A stretch of 35,522 nucleotides of DNA. Origin: Alphaproteobacteria bacterium. GTDB lineage: Bacteria > Pseudomonadota > Alphaproteobacteria > Rhizobiales > Beijerinckiaceae. Shown here one piece after another: positions 8,476-17,387 of the stretch; position 1 is the stretch's first letter; the number at the start of each line of letters is the position of its first letter. The DNA lies in NCBI GenBank assembly GCA_016869435.1, contig VGEB01000020.1, forward strand, positions 1-35,522, written 5' to 3'. The notes under the pieces are model-generated. The model was not told the origin of the DNA, did no database searches, and was given only the letters and a program-made list of their open reading frames with translations. The position numbers and the translations under genes were made by a program.

Positions 8476-9969
8476 ATGTCCAAAGACGAAACCAAAACTA
8501 AAGTCGACGCGCGGACGCCGCGCGGGCTCGCCGATCGCGAAGCTGGCGAACTCGCGGCGACGGGGCGGATGCTCGACGTCATCCGCGAAGTGTACGAGCT
8601 TTACGGCTTCGAGGCGCTGGAGACGCCGACGATCGAATATACCGACGCGCTCGGCAAATTCCTGCCCGACCAGGACCGGCCCAACGAAGGCGTCTTCTCG
8701 TTTCAGGACGACGATGAGCAATGGCTGTCGCTGCGCTATGATTTGACCGCGCCGCTGGCGCGTTTCGTCGCGCAGAATTTCGACCGGCTGCCCAAGCCCT
8801 ATCGCTCCTACCGGGTCGGTCCGGTCTATCGCAATGAAAAGCCGGGGCCGGGGCGCTTTCGCCAATTCATGCAGTTCGACGCCGATACGGTCGGCGCCGC
8901 CTCGCCAGCCGCCGACGCCGAAATCTGCATGATGGCGGCGGACGCCATGGAGCGGCTGGGAATCGCGCGCGGCGATTACGTCATCAAGATCAACAGCCGC
9001 AAGGTGCTTGACGGCGTGATGCAGTCGATCGGCCTCGCGGGCGAGGAGAACGCCGGCCGCCGCCTCGTCGTGCTGCGCGCGATCGACAAGCTCGACAGGC
9101 TTGGCCCGGACGGCGTCCGGCAATTGCTCGGCGCGGGCCGCAAGGACGAAAGCGGGGATTTCACCAAAGGCGCCGGCCTCGATTTGCCGGCGATCGACAC
9201 GATCCTCTCCTTCAGTCTCGGCGGTCAATATCGCGATGGCGCGCCCGCTTTCGATCTTTTCGGTCTGCTCGGCAAGAGCGAGATCGGCGCCCAGGGCGCG
9301 GAAGAGCTTCTGGAAATCGAAGATCTCGCGCGCGACGCCGGCTTCGGGCCCGACCGCATCCGCATCGACCCTTCCGTCGTGCGCGGGCTCGAATATTACA
9401 CAGGGCCCGTCTTCGAGGCGGACCTCACCTTCGAGACGCGCGATGAAAAGGGACATCTCGTGCGCTTCGGCTCGGTCGGCGGCGGCGGCCGCTATGACGG
9501 GCTGGTCGGGCGGTTCAGGCCGGAAAATACGCCGGCGACCGGCTTCTCCATCGGCGTCTCGCGGCTCTTCGCCGCCCTAAAACTCATCGGTAGCCCGATC
9601 GTCTCGGCGCGTCCGCATGTCGGCCCGGTGGTCGTTCTCGTCCTCGACCGCGACAGGCTCGCCGATTATCAGCGCCTCGCGGCGCAACTGCGCAGCGCCG
9701 GGATCGCCGCCGAAATCTATCTCGGCGCGGCGGGGATGAAGGCGCAGATGAAATACGCCGACCGGCGCAACAGCCCGCTGGTCGTCATCCAGGGCTCGGA
9801 CGAAAAAGCGCGCGGGGAAGTGACGCTCAAGGACCTCGTCGCCGGCGCCGAGGCCGCCGCCAATATCGCCACCAACGAACAATGGAAGGCGCTTCGCCCC
9901 GCCCAATTCGCCGTTCCGGAGAGCGAGCTTGTCGAACAAGTCCGAAAGGCGCTGAAAGAACAAACTTAG
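8476..9969 (+). CDS. hisS: Histidyl-tRNA synthetase, alphaproteobacterial type
   Basis: This 497-residue class II synthetase charges tRNA-His. Motif 2 reads [19 protein letters not shown], continuing into [12 protein letters not shown]. The histidine-specific signature reads RGLEYYTG in place of the common [19 protein letters not shown] (motif 3 region) and a C-terminal anticodon-binding domain (from about 380) follow. The length and these changes fit the divergent HisRS of many Alphaproteobacteria, which in some lineages is paired with a tRNA-His lacking the usual extra 5' G. The tRNA itself is not in the window. The start at 8476 lies just after the repeat element and has no clear Shine-Dalgarno sequence. 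hisZ and hisG, sometimes adjacent, are absent. It is upstream of a universal stress gene with a hairpin between. Confidence 0.94.
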   Translation: MSKDETKTKVDARTPRGLADREAGELAATGRMLDVIREVYELYGFEALETPTIEYTDALGKFLPDQDRPNEGVFSFQDDDEQWLSLRYDLTAPLARFVAQNFDRLPKPYRSYRVGPVYRNEKPGPGRFRQFMQFDADTVGAASPAADAEICMMAADAMERLGIARGDYVIKINSRKVLDGVMQSIGLAGEENAGRRLVVLRAIDKLDRLGPDGVRQLLGAGRKDESGDFTKGAGLDLPAIDTILSFSLGGQYRDGAPAFDLFGLLGKSEIGAQGAEELLEIEDLARDAGFGPDRIRIDPSVVRGLEYYTGPVFEADLTFETRDEKGHLVRFGSVGGGGRYDGLVGRFRPENTPATGFSIGVSRLFAALKLIGSPIVSARPHVGPVVVLVLDRDRLADYQRLAAQLRSAGIAAEIYLGAAGMKAQMKYADRRNSPLVVIQGSDEKARGEVTLKDLVAGAEAAANIATNEQWKALRPAQFAVPESELVEQVRKALKEQT

Positions 9970-9993
9970 CCTGCGGCGAAGCTCGTCATTGCC

Positions 9994-10018
9994 ACGCGCG
10001 CCGGCGCGTATAGTTTTC
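9994..10018 (+). terminator. Possible terminator after hisS
   Basis: A hairpin with arms ACGCGC and GCGCGT around GCCG (9994-10009) is followed by a short TATAGTTTT run. The stem is only 6 base pairs and the T-run is interrupted, so termination would be weak. Confidence 0.4.
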
Positions 10019-10044
10019 GCGAAGGGACAGAGGAGCAAACCCAT

Positions 10045-10863
10045 ATGAATGGCGACACGCCCAGATCAATCGTTCATCCGACCGATCTCTCCTTCGCGAG
10101 CCTGGACGCCTTCGCCCATGCGCTGCGGATCGCCGTGGCCTGCAAGAGCATGTTGCATATTTTGCATATCGAGGCGCCCGAGACCGACGAGGACGATTGG
10201 GAGCGCTTTCCGCAGGTGCGCGAAATGCTGGCGCGCTGGAAAATGATCTCGCCGACCGCGACGCACGCAGAGGCGGCCGAACAGCTCGGCGTCAAATTCG
10301 TCAAGGCCTCGGTCGAATCGGATTCACCGGTGATGGGGGTTTCCGCCTATGTCGAGCGGCACTTGTGTGATCTTCTCGTGATGATGACGCGGCCGCGTAG
10401 CGCCCTGGAGCGCTTGCTCGAGGGTTCGATCGCGGAGGAGGCGGCGCGCGAGTCTCACGTGCCAGCGCTGTTCCTGCGCGAAGACCAGAAGGGATTTGTC
10501 GATCGCGAGACCGGCGCGATTTCGCTCAACACTGTGCTGATGCCGGTAGAGGCGACGGTCTCGCCGCTCGACGCCTTCCGCCATGTCGCCGACATCGCGC
10601 ATTGTCTCAATCCGGCGGCCGACGTCATGTTGCTGCATGTCGGCGAGGAGCTGCCGATTTTCGAAGGGCTCCTCCCGCACATCGAGCTGCGGCGGGGTCC
10701 GGTCGTCGAGACGATTCTGGCCTATGCGCAGGAGATCAAGGCTGATCTGATCGCGATGCCGACGCGCAGCCGAAAGGGCCTGCTGGAGGCGCTTCGCGGC
10801 TCGACGACGCAGCGCGTGCTGCATGAGGCGCCCTGTCCGCTGCTCGCCTCGCCAGTCAAATAA
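10045..10863 (+). CDS. Tandem universal stress protein (two UspA domains)
   Basis: This 272-residue cytoplasmic protein contains two UspA-fold domains (about 8-150 and 160-272). The first opens with IVHPTDLSFASLDAF and ends with a loop near LLEGSIAEEA. The second ends with MPTRSRKGLLEALRGSTTQ, the region that forms the ATP-binding loop (GxxG-x9-G[S/T]) in ATP-binding Usp proteins. Neither copy has the exact consensus, so nucleotide binding is uncertain. GAGGAG 9 bases upstream of the ATG gives a strong ribosome-binding site. Tandem Usp proteins usually function in stress survival, but no target can be named. It appears to be a single gene. Confidence 0.88.
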   Translation: MNGDTPRSIVHPTDLSFASLDAFAHALRIAVACKSMLHILHIEAPETDEDDWERFPQVREMLARWKMISPTATHAEAAEQLGVKFVKASVESDSPVMGVSAYVERHLCDLLVMMTRPRSALERLLEGSIAEEAARESHVPALFLREDQKGFVDRETGAISLNTVLMPVEATVSPLDAFRHVADIAHCLNPAADVMLLHVGEELPIFEGLLPHIELRRGPVVETILAYAQEIKADLIAMPTRSRKGLLEALRGSTTQRVLHEAPCPLLASPVK

Positions 10864-10910
10864 TTCCCATCAGTGCGACGCGCCGGGGCGGAAGCGATGG
10901 AAAAAAAGCA

Positions 10911-10963
10911 GCGAGGCTGGATTGCTTCCCGCCTCGCTCCCGGTCGCAATGACGGGCGCAGGC
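10911..10963. repeat. Dispersed-repeat-like inverted sequence
   Basis: Arms GCGAGGC (10911-10917) and GCCTCGC (10931-10937) flank TGGATTGCTTCC, followed by GGTCGCAATGACGG. The combination of GGATTGCTTC with CGCAATGACG resembles a very common intergenic repeat in proteobacterial genomes. It sits between two convergent genes (the universal stress protein and the META protein) and could help terminate either. Confidence 0.45.
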
Positions 10964-10964
10964 G

Positions 10965-11453
10965 TTACAGCGAACGCTGGAAATGCAGCACGCCCCCTTG
11001 CGCGCCTTTCAGGATCAGATCGTCGCCCTTGGTGTCCCAGTAAGGGCCAGAGAGCAGGACCGCCCAATAGTCGCGTTCGACGGCCGCGAGCGGGCCCTCG
11101 CATTTCCGTTCGTTAATCGCCGGCATTGTGCGTGGTCCGAGCCGATTCGGGCCGATGATGAAAATGCCCGACCAATTCTTGCACCCCGAAAACCCGTTGG
11201 CGCGGCCCGTCGAATCGATCGAAATCCACATCTCCACCGGCGGCGGTTTGCCGTTGATTTCCTTGAGCACGAAATTCTGGTTGTGCGGGAACGGCTGGTA
11301 GCGCGGAATGCCGCCGGATTCCTTGTTTTCGTCTTCCGGCTGCTTCTGCTCCGCGCCCTGAGGCGGCTTTGCGCCGCTCTTGGCGTCGGCTGGCGCGGCG
11401 GCGAGCGCAACGGCGCAGAGCGAGCCGGCTAAGGCGAACACACTCCTGTTCAT
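10965..11453 (-). CDS. Secreted META-domain (HslJ-like) protein
   Basis: This 162-residue protein has an N-terminal signal peptide (MNRSVFALAG, hydrophobic, cleavage near APADA) and a charged linker with many Gln, Glu and Lys residues. A C-terminal domain from about residue 60 resembles the META fold: residues NGKPPPVEMWISID then NGFSGCKNWSG, matching the FSGCNxxxG core of the family, and a late ERDYWAVL segment. META proteins such as HslJ are periplasmic or lipoproteins of poorly defined function. The ATG at 11453 is 12 bases from GGAGG. An in-frame ATG at 11465 abuts the same GGAGG and is less likely. It is on the same strand as, and 61 bases downstream of, the hydroxyacid dehydrogenase. 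Confidence 0.68.
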   Translation of the reverse strand: MNRSVFALAGSLCAVALAAAPADAKSGAKPPQGAEQKQPEDENKESGGIPRYQPFPHNQNFVLKEINGKPPPVEMWISIDSTGRANGFSGCKNWSGIFIIGPNRLGPRTMPAINERKCEGPLAAVERDYWAVLLSGPYWDTKGDDLILKGAQGGVLHFQRSL

Positions 11454-11514
11454 CGCGTCATTCATCCTCCTGTAAGGCGACCGGCTCCGACCCCCTCCGG
11501 CGCGTCGCAAGCCC

Positions 11515-12510
11515 TTATAGCATGCTCGGCAGGACGCGGTCAGGCGGGCGGTGGCCGTCCATAAAGGTCTTGATATTGATGATGACCTTTTCGCCCATGT
11601 CGATGCGGCCTTCTATGGTGGCTGAGCCCATATGGGGCAGCAGCGTCACCTTGCCCGCCTTGGCGAGCTTCAGCAATTTCGGAGAGACGGCGGGCTCGTG
11701 TTCGAAGACGTCAAGGCCGGCGCCGGCCATCTCTCCGGCTTCGAGCATGCGCACCAGGGCGTTCTCGTCGACGATCTCGCCGCGCGCGGTATTGACGACA
11801 ATGGCGTGGGGACGCAGATGGGTCAGCCTGCGGGCGGAAAGTAGATGGTAGGTCGCCGGCGTATGAGGGCAGTGGATCGACACGATATCGACTCGCGCCA
11901 GCATTTGATCGAGCGACTCCCAATAGGTCGCCTCCAACTGCTCCTCGATGTCAGCCGCGACGCGCCGGCGGTTGTGGTAATGGATCGACAGCCCGAAACT
12001 TTTCGCGCGCCGCGCCAAGGCCTGGCCGATCCTGCCCATGCCGACGATGCCGAGTCTCTTGCCGGTGATCCGATGGCCGAGCATCCAGGTCGGCGACCAG
12101 CCCGGCCAGGAGCCGTCCGGTATGGCGTTCGCGCCTTCGACGAGGCGGCGGGCCACCGAAAGGATCAGCGCCATCGTCATGTCGGCCGTGTCTTCGGTCA
12201 GAACGCCAGGCGTGTTGGTGACTGTAATCGAGCGGTCGAGCGCCGAGGCGACGTCGATATTATCGACGCCATTGCCGAAATTGGCGATCAGCTTCATCTG
12301 CTCGCCGGCCTGAGCGATGAGATGGGAGTCGATGCGGTCGGTGATGGTCGGCACCAGCACGTCGGCCGTGAGCATGGCCTCGACCAGTTCATCGTGGGTG
12401 AGCGGCTTGTCGCTTTCATTGAGGCGGGTGTCGAACAGCTCGCACATGCGGGTTTCGATCACCTCGGGCAGCCGGCGCGACACGACAACGAGCGGCTTCT
12501 TTTTCGGCAT
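11515..12510 (-). CDS. D-2-hydroxyacid dehydrogenase (glyoxylate/hydroxypyruvate reductase-like)
   Basis: This is a 331-residue NAD(P)-dependent dehydrogenase. It has the FGNGVDNID segment, a Rossmann nucleotide-binding motif GMGRIGQALA, then NTARGEIVDENAL (catalytic Arg), GLDVFEHEP (Glu) and LLPHMGSAT (catalytic His). The sequence is close to glyoxylate reductases (GyaR-like), which reduce glyoxylate or hydroxypyruvate. In a serine-cycle methylotroph hydroxypyruvate reductase is central, but the sequence alone does not show that this enzyme is the one used. Coenzyme preference cannot be called safely: HNRRR follows the second strand of the Rossmann fold, and basic residues there favour NADP(H). 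Divergent from the SH3 protein gene. Confidence 0.88.
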   Translation of the reverse strand: MPKKKPLVVVSRRLPEVIETRMCELFDTRLNESDKPLTHDELVEAMLTADVLVPTITDRIDSHLIAQAGEQMKLIANFGNGVDNIDVASALDRSITVTNTPGVLTEDTADMTMALILSVARRLVEGANAIPDGSWPGWSPTWMLGHRITGKRLGIVGMGRIGQALARRAKSFGLSIHYHNRRRVAADIEEQLEATYWESLDQMLARVDIVSIHCPHTPATYHLLSARRLTHLRPHAIVVNTARGEIVDENALVRMLEAGEMAGAGLDVFEHEPAVSPKLLKLAKAGKVTLLPHMGSATIEGRIDMGEKVIINIKTFMDGHRPPDRVLPSML

Positions 12511-12598
12511 ATCCCTGGTCCGCCTCCGCGTTTATGTTGTGCTGCAGCAGCGATTCTGCGATTGCGACGATAATCTTCGCCGCTTGGCGGCGGCGGAT

Positions 12599-12627
12599 GA
12601 AAAGACGCCGGCGAGTTTTCGCCGGCT
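12599..12627 (-). terminator. Intrinsic-terminator-like hairpin upstream of the dehydrogenase gene
   Basis: Read on the minus strand, arms GCCGGCGA and TCGCCGGC around AAAC are followed by GTCTTTTTC. It has the shape of an intrinsic terminator but lies before, not after, the dehydrogenase gene (start at 12510). It could end antisense transcription or act as a leader attenuator. Confidence 0.5.
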
Positions 12628-12702
12628 TCAACCGGGTCTTAACGGCGATCGGCGACAAAACCAATACGCCCCCCTCAACGGACGCATTCGACTTCCTAGC
12701 AG

Positions 12703-13326
12703 ATGACGGGCCAAAGACAAGCGAGCGATCAGTCCACCATGTCGCGAATGAATACAGAATTTGCGCCAATTTCGACGGCGTTCTCAAGGGCTTCGAAACA
12801 TTTCCAAATTCTGCGGCGCGCCGTCCTTGCGCCGTTCGTTTCGGCGCTTCTGCCGGCGCTTTTTTGCGCAACGCACGCTTACGCTCAGGAGCCTCAGAAG
12901 GGGCCCGTAAGCGGATTGCCGTTGCCGCGCTATGTCAGCCTCAAATCCGATCGGGTGAATGTGCGCGAGGGGCCGAGCAAGGAACATCCGACCTTGTGGA
13001 TCTACGAACGCGCCGCGCTGCCGGTGGAGATCACCGCCGAATTCGAAACCTGGCGCAAGATTCGCGATTCTGAAGGGGCCGAAGGCTGGGTCTTGCATTC
13101 GCTGCTTTCAGGACGGCGGACCGCGTTAGTCGCGCCGTGGAAAAAAGAGCCGCAACTGCTCGTCGCCGAAGACTACAAGACTCCGGTGGTCAAGCTCGGA
13201 CCTGGCGTGATCGGCAATTTGCGCGGCTGCGACGGCAAATGGTGCCGCATCGCCGGCAAGGGCTTCGACGGCTACATGCAGCAGGAAAATCTCTGGGGCG
13301 TCTATCCAGGCGAGAAATTCGAATAG
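12703..13326 (+). CDS. Secreted SH3-domain protein
   Basis: This is a protein of up to 207 residues. After a long N-terminal part, a hydrophobic signal sequence (LAPFVSALLPALFCA) ends near AYAQ. The mature protein has two SH3-like repeats: the first (about 80-140) begins YVSLKSDRVNVREGPS, the hallmark of bacterial SH3 proteins, and the second (about 150-200) includes NLRGCDGKWCRI. Two Cys in the second repeat could form a disulfide. Such proteins are periplasmic and are thought to bind cell-wall peptides. No enzyme domain is attached. The exact start is unsure: ATGs at 12703, 12739 and 12748 all lack a clear ribosome-binding site. The stop codon abuts the stop of the convergent receiver gene with no gap. 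Confidence 0.78.
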   Translation: MTGQRQASDQSTMSRMNTEFAPISTAFSRASKHFQILRRAVLAPFVSALLPALFCATHAYAQEPQKGPVSGLPLPRYVSLKSDRVNVREGPSKEHPTLWIYERAALPVEITAEFETWRKIRDSEGAEGWVLHSLLSGRRTALVAPWKKEPQLLVAEDYKTPVVKLGPGVIGNLRGCDGKWCRIAGKGFDGYMQQENLWGVYPGEKFE

Positions 13327-13701
13327 TCAGGCGGGCGGCTCCGCCGGCAGACGGCTCTTGAGTTCCTCGAGCGCGGTTGAAATGGTGCCGCGACTGAAAG
13401 GCTTGGCGACGACGGGCGCATCCGAATGCGCCCCGAGCACGCCTTGCTCGCCGTAGCCGGTCACGAAGGCGAAGGGTTTCCGTCGGCGTTCGAGGACGCC
13501 GGGGAGAACATGCGCCTTCTGACCGTTGAGGTTGATGTCGAGAAAAGCGAGGTCGAAGTCCTCGCTTGTCGCCTTTTGCAAAGCGTCCTGCACATTGCCG
13601 GCGGTCGCGACGACCTGCGCGCCGAGCTCTTCGAGAAACATCTCGAGCGCCATAGCGATGACGGCCTCGTCCTCCACGATCAGGACGCGCGGGGCGATCA
13701 T
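13327..13701 (-). CDS. Single-domain response regulator (receiver)
   Basis: This 124-residue protein is one receiver domain with no output domain. It has the acidic pair (VEDEAV), the phospho-acceptor Asp55 in FLDINLNG, the Thr in VTGYGEQ and Lys100 in AKPFS. Its ATG overlaps the stop of the upstream kinase gene (ATGA, 13698-13701), so the two are translationally coupled and almost certainly partners. Receiver-only proteins partnered with HWE kinases act by phosphotransfer or protein binding rather than as transcription factors; the downstream target is unknown. Confidence 0.88.
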   Translation of the reverse strand: MIAPRVLIVEDEAVIAMALEMFLEELGAQVVATAGNVQDALQKATSEDFDLAFLDINLNGQKAHVLPGVLERRRKPFAFVTGYGEQGVLGAHSDAPVVAKPFSRGTISTALEELKSRLPAEPPA

Positions 13702-14684
13702 TTGAGCACTTCCACGGTTAGAGGGATGTCCATCGCGCAGCGCAATCCTTCAGCCGGAAATTCGACCGCGACCTGCGCGCCCGCGTCCGACGCCAGCGTC
13801 TTCTCGATCAGTCGCATGCCAAACCCTTTCTTCGAAGGGGGCGCAATCGGCGGGCCGCCATGCTCGCGCCAGGTGAGACGGAGCATGGGCGTTCGCCGCC
13901 CGGAGTCGACGCTCCAATCTATGGCGACCCGTCCGCCTGGCGCTGACAGCGATCCATGCAGCGCCGCATTGGCGCATAATTCATGCAGCGTCATCGCGAG
14001 AGCCGAGGCGATGCGCGGGCATACGTCGACCGGCGGTCCTGAGAGGTCGAAGTTCTCAGCGCCCGCCGGCGCGATCGCCATGCGCACGAGTTCTCCGATG
14101 TCCGCCTTCGTCCAATTTTCGCGAGTCAGCACGTCGTGCACGGCGGCGAGCGCGAGCAGCCGGTTCTCGAACAGCTCGACGGCGTTCGGCTTGAGCTCGC
14201 GCAGCGAATGCATGGCGATCGAATGCACCTGGGCAAGCGCGTTCTTGACCCGATGGTTGAGTTCATGGATCAAGAGCTGCAAGCGTTCGCGGTCGCGTTC
14301 TTGCTCGGTGACGTCGGTGTTTGTGCCGAACCAGCCGACGATGCCGCCATTCTCGCGCAACGGTTCGACTCGCGTGAGGAAGGGTCTGAAGAGCCCGTCC
14401 GCGCCCTTGAGCGGAAAAATCATTTGGAAGAATTCGCCGTGCTTGAGCGCGTGCGTCCAGCGCTCCAGCATATGGGGCAGCACATCCGGATGATGCACCG
14501 ATTGCCAGCCCCAACCCGCCATCTCCTCGGGAGTCGTGCCGGTGTATTCATACCAGCGGTCATTGTACCAAAAAATCCACCCGTCCGGACGCGCCATCCA
14601 CGCTAGGTTGGGCATCGAATTGGCCAGCGCCTTGAACTGCGCATAGGTAAGATCAGATTCTTTTTCCGTCGCCAGTTGCGGCAT
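13698..14684 (-). CDS. PAS-domain HWE-family sensor histidine kinase
   Basis: This is a 328-residue soluble kinase. An N-terminal PAS domain (about 10-130) includes NLAWMARPDGWIFWYNDRWYEYTG and ends with the PAC-like GWFGTNTDVTEQ. The HWE dimerisation motif HELNHRVKN follows (phospho-His about 140). The ATP domain carries LHELCANAALHGS and the diagnostic WREHGG, with a GFGMRLIE glycine loop. There is no transmembrane segment, so the signal is cytoplasmic; PAS domains of this type often bind flavin or haem or sense redox, but the ligand cannot be told here. I used the ATG at 14684 (MPQLATEKE), not the extension to 14756. It is the first gene of a kinase-receiver operon; the irr gene ends 96 bases upstream on the same strand. 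Confidence 0.86.
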   Translation of the reverse strand: MPQLATEKESDLTYAQFKALANSMPNLAWMARPDGWIFWYNDRWYEYTGTTPEEMAGWGWQSVHHPDVLPHMLERWTHALKHGEFFQMIFPLKGADGLFRPFLTRVEPLRENGGIVGWFGTNTDVTEQERDRERLQLLIHELNHRVKNALAQVHSIAMHSLRELKPNAVELFENRLLALAAVHDVLTRENWTKADIGELVRMAIAPAGAENFDLSGPPVDVCPRIASALAMTLHELCANAALHGSLSAPGGRVAIDWSVDSGRRTPMLRLTWREHGGPPIAPPSKKGFGMRLIEKTLASDAGAQVAVEFPAEGLRCAMDIPLTVEVLK

Positions 14685-14780
14685 CGCTCCCCGCTTGAAA
14701 CCGTCAAAGAGTCTTCGCCGCTGGGCGGCGGCGCCCAACCCCCTTCCAAAAACCACCTTTTTTGCGAATATAGGGCCGAC

Positions 14781-15227
14781 TTAGACGCGGCGTAGTCGCA
14801 CGACGACATCCACGCGCGCGACGCGCAATCCGTCAGGCGGCTGGGGAAGATCGGAGACCGAGACATTCGCGCCGGCGATGTCGTAAAGCTCTCCGTCGTC
14901 TTCGAGCAGGAAGTGATGGTGATCGTCGGTGTTGGTGTCGAAATACACGCGCGCCCCGTCGACGGCGATCTCGCGCAGCAGACCCGCCTGGGTAAATTGG
15001 TGGAGCGTGTTGTATACGGTCGCAAGGGAGACCGAGAGATTGGCCGCGAGCGCCTCTTCATAAAGGCGCTCCGCCGTCACATGGCGATCTCCGTGCTGGC
15101 CGAACAGCAGTTCGCCCAGCGCAAGCCGCTGGCGCGTCGGCCGAAGCCCGGCGTCCGCGAGCAGTTCGGCGACCGGCTTGCGCACGGCGGCCTTCGGCGG
15201 AGCGATCGGCGTTTGGTCAGCGTCCAT
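14781..15227 (-). CDS. irr: Irr-type iron response regulator (Fur superfamily)
   Basis: This 148-residue protein has a winged-helix DNA-binding half (GLRPTRQRLALGELLF, then SLATVYNTLHQF) and a C-terminal dimerisation half with the DDHHHF motif, the haem-binding histidines of Irr. It lacks the Cys-rich metal site of Zur and the N-terminal GCPWHD haem-regulatory motif of Bradyrhizobium Irr, so it looks like the shorter Rhizobium-type Irr. In Alphaproteobacteria Irr represses haem synthesis and activates or represses iron genes according to haem status. Position upstream of and divergent from fabA is a recurring order in this class. I saw no clear Irr box in the 244-base gap. Confidence 0.9.
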   Translation of the reverse strand: MDADQTPIAPPKAAVRKPVAELLADAGLRPTRQRLALGELLFGQHGDRHVTAERLYEEALAANLSVSLATVYNTLHQFTQAGLLREIAVDGARVYFDTNTDDHHHFLLEDDGELYDIAGANVSVSDLPQPPDGLRVARVDVVVRLRRV

Positions 15228-15471
15228 TACGGCGGCTCGCGGCTTCTACTCGCGGTTTTCCCTTTGGCATCATAAGGGGAACGGCGCGAAATTCAACGCC
15301 GCCCGGCTATTGCGGTCACTTCGCTCCGGCGCTTTCGGCCTGGACGAGCCTATGTTACGGATCGCTTCGCCCAATAGCGGCGCCCGCCGGCGCCAATAAG
15401 GATAAGGGCGCGTCTTATGGCGCTTAGGGAGGATGGGCCTTCAAAGGCCTAAACGCGGGGAACAGGAAACG

Positions 15472-15990
15472 ATGGGCGAAAGGCGCTCCTCATTCGGCTA
15501 TGAGGATTTATTGGCGTGCGGCGAGGAGAAGCTGTTCGGCCCCGGAAATGCGCAGCTGCCGCTGCCGCCCATGCTGATGTTCGACCGGATTACCGAAATT
15601 TTCGAGGAGGGCGGCGAGCACGGCAAAGGCTATATGCGCGCCGAACTCGACGTCAAACCGAGCCTGTGGTTCTTCGACTGCCATTTTAAGGGCAATCCGG
15701 TGATGCCGGGCTGCCTTGGGCTCGACGCGCTGTGGCAGATGGTTGGCTTCTACCTGGCCTGGCTGGACAATCCGGGACGCGGCATGGCGCTCGGCGTCGG
15801 CGAGGTGAAATTCTCCGGCCAGGTGCGACCACATACGAAGCTCGTCACTTATGGCGTCGACTTCACGCGCTTGCGCACCGGCAAGCTCGTGATCGGGCTT
15901 GCCGACGGCTGGGTCGCGGCGGATGGCGAGCGCATTTACGAGGCCAAGGACCTCAAGGTCTGCCTCGCCAAAGAGGCGCCGGCCGCCTGA
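15472..15990 (+). CDS. fabA: Bifunctional 3-hydroxydecanoyl-ACP dehydratase/isomerase
   Basis: This 172-residue hotdog-fold enzyme dehydrates beta-hydroxydecanoyl-ACP and isomerises the product to the cis-3 form, the branch to unsaturated fatty acids. The active-site pair is visible as His71 in [12 protein letters not shown] and Asp85 in LGLDALWQ. The ATG at 15472 has AGGA 6-9 bases upstream and gives the exact family length; the ATG at 15433 would add 13 residues and sits right against its own GGGAGG. It is the first gene of the fabA-fabB unit, 53 bases ahead of fabB. Confidence 0.95.
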   Translation: MGERRSSFGYEDLLACGEEKLFGPGNAQLPLPPMLMFDRITEIFEEGGEHGKGYMRAELDVKPSLWFFDCHFKGNPVMPGCLGLDALWQMVGFYLAWLDNPGRGMALGVGEVKFSGQVRPHTKLVTYGVDFTRLRTGKLVIGLADGWVAADGERIYEAKDLKVCLAKEAPAA

Positions 15991-16043
15991 ACGCTAACGG
16001 AGGCGCCGCAGAACATGGTCCGAGCGCCAGAGGAGTTGGAGCA

Positions 16044-17267
16044 ATGAGACGAGTCGTCGTCACCGGCATGGGCATCGTGTCGTCGATCGGCAACACGACC
16101 CAGGAAGTCGTCGCATCCTTGCGGGAGGCGAAATCGGGTGTGGTTCGCGCCGAAAAATACGCCGAACTGGGGTTCCGGTCGCAGGTGCACGGCATGCCGA
16201 CGCTCGACGCCAGTGAAGTCGTCGATCGCCGGGCGATGCGGTTTCACGCCGCCGGAACCGCCTGGAACCATGTCGCCATGGATCAGGCCATCGCCGACGC
16301 GGGTCTGACCGATGCGGAAATCTCGAATGAGCGCACCGGCATCATCATGGGGTCCGGCGGTCCTTCAACCCATACGCTCGTGGAAGCGGCGGACATCACT
16401 CGCACTAAAGGTCCCAAACGGGTTGGCCCCTTCGCCGTGCCCAAATGTATGTCGTCGACCGCTTCGGCGACGCTCGCGGTCTGGTTCAAGATCAAGGGCG
16501 TCAACTATTCGATCTCGTCGGCCTGCGCCACCTCCAACCATTGCATCGGCAACGCCTATGAGCTGATTCAATATGGCAAGCAGGACATGATCTTCGCCGG
16601 CGGCTGCGAGGAATTGGAATGGGAGCTGTCCGTCCTCTTCGACGCGATGGGCGCGATGTCGTCCTCATACAACGATCGCCCGGCGACCGCCTCGCGCGCC
16701 TATGACAAGAATCGCGACGGATTCGTCATTGCCGGCGGCGCCGGCGTCCTGGTGCTGGAAGAGCTCGAACACGCCAAGGCGCGAGGCGCAAAAATCTATG
16801 CGGAGGTCGCCGGCTATGGCGCGACCTCGGACGGCTACGACATGGTGGCCCCCTCGGGCGAAGGCGCGGTGCGCTGCATGAAGCAGGCGCTCGCGACCGT
16901 GAAATGCCCGATCGACTACATCAATCCGCACGCCACCTCGACTCCTGTCGGCGACGTGAAAGAGATCGAAGCGCTGCGCGAAGTGTTTGGCGTCGGCGAC
17001 AAATGTCCGCCGATCGCCGCGACCAAATCGCTGACCGGCCATTCGCTCGGCGCGACGGGCGTTCAGGAGGCGATCTATTCCTTGTTGATGATGCAGAACG
17101 GCTTCATCTGCGAGAGCGCCAATATCGAAGAGTTGGATCCAGATTTCGCCGATATGCCGATCCTTCGCGAGCGGCGCGACAATGTGAAGCTCGGCGCGGC
17201 GCTGTCCAACTCATTCGGATTCGGCGGCACCAATGCGACATTAGTGTTCAAGCATCCGGACGCGTGA
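16044..17267 (+). CDS. fabB: 3-oxoacyl-ACP synthase I
   Basis: This is a 407-residue condensing enzyme of the KAS I type that extends the cis-3-decenoyl-ACP made by FabA. The catalytic triad is complete and lies almost exactly at E. coli FabB positions: Cys161 in [10 protein letters not shown], His296 in [11 protein letters not shown] and His333 in TGHSLGATG. The C-terminal [12 protein letters not shown] glycine loop is also present. I chose the ATG at 16044 ([10 protein letters not shown]), preceded by AGGAG at good spacing; the open frame upstream to 15732 is just the overlap with fabA. KAS I together with FabA is the standard anaerobic route to unsaturated fatty acids. Confidence 0.96.
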   Translation: MRRVVVTGMGIVSSIGNTTQEVVASLREAKSGVVRAEKYAELGFRSQVHGMPTLDASEVVDRRAMRFHAAGTAWNHVAMDQAIADAGLTDAEISNERTGIIMGSGGPSTHTLVEAADITRTKGPKRVGPFAVPKCMSSTASATLAVWFKIKGVNYSISSACATSNHCIGNAYELIQYGKQDMIFAGGCEELEWELSVLFDAMGAMSSSYNDRPATASRAYDKNRDGFVIAGGAGVLVLEELEHAKARGAKIYAEVAGYGATSDGYDMVAPSGEGAVRCMKQALATVKCPIDYINPHATSTPVGDVKEIEALREVFGVGDKCPPIAATKSLTGHSLGATGVQEAIYSLLMMQNGFICESANIEELDPDFADMPILRERRDNVKLGAALSNSFGFGGTNATLVFKHPDA

Positions 17268-17387
17268 CGTCCTGACTCACAAGCGCGTCATGACGGTCGC
17301 CGCGCTCCGCGCTCTTCTTTGCGTGGCTGCTCCTCCGATAAGGCCTAGGCCCATCCTTTCGATCTCTCCTGGAATGACAATCGCCAG

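Noticed and set aside
8320-9456. Minus-strand frame opposite hisS, 378 residues
   Set aside because: Antisense of a certain synthetase gene, without motifs.
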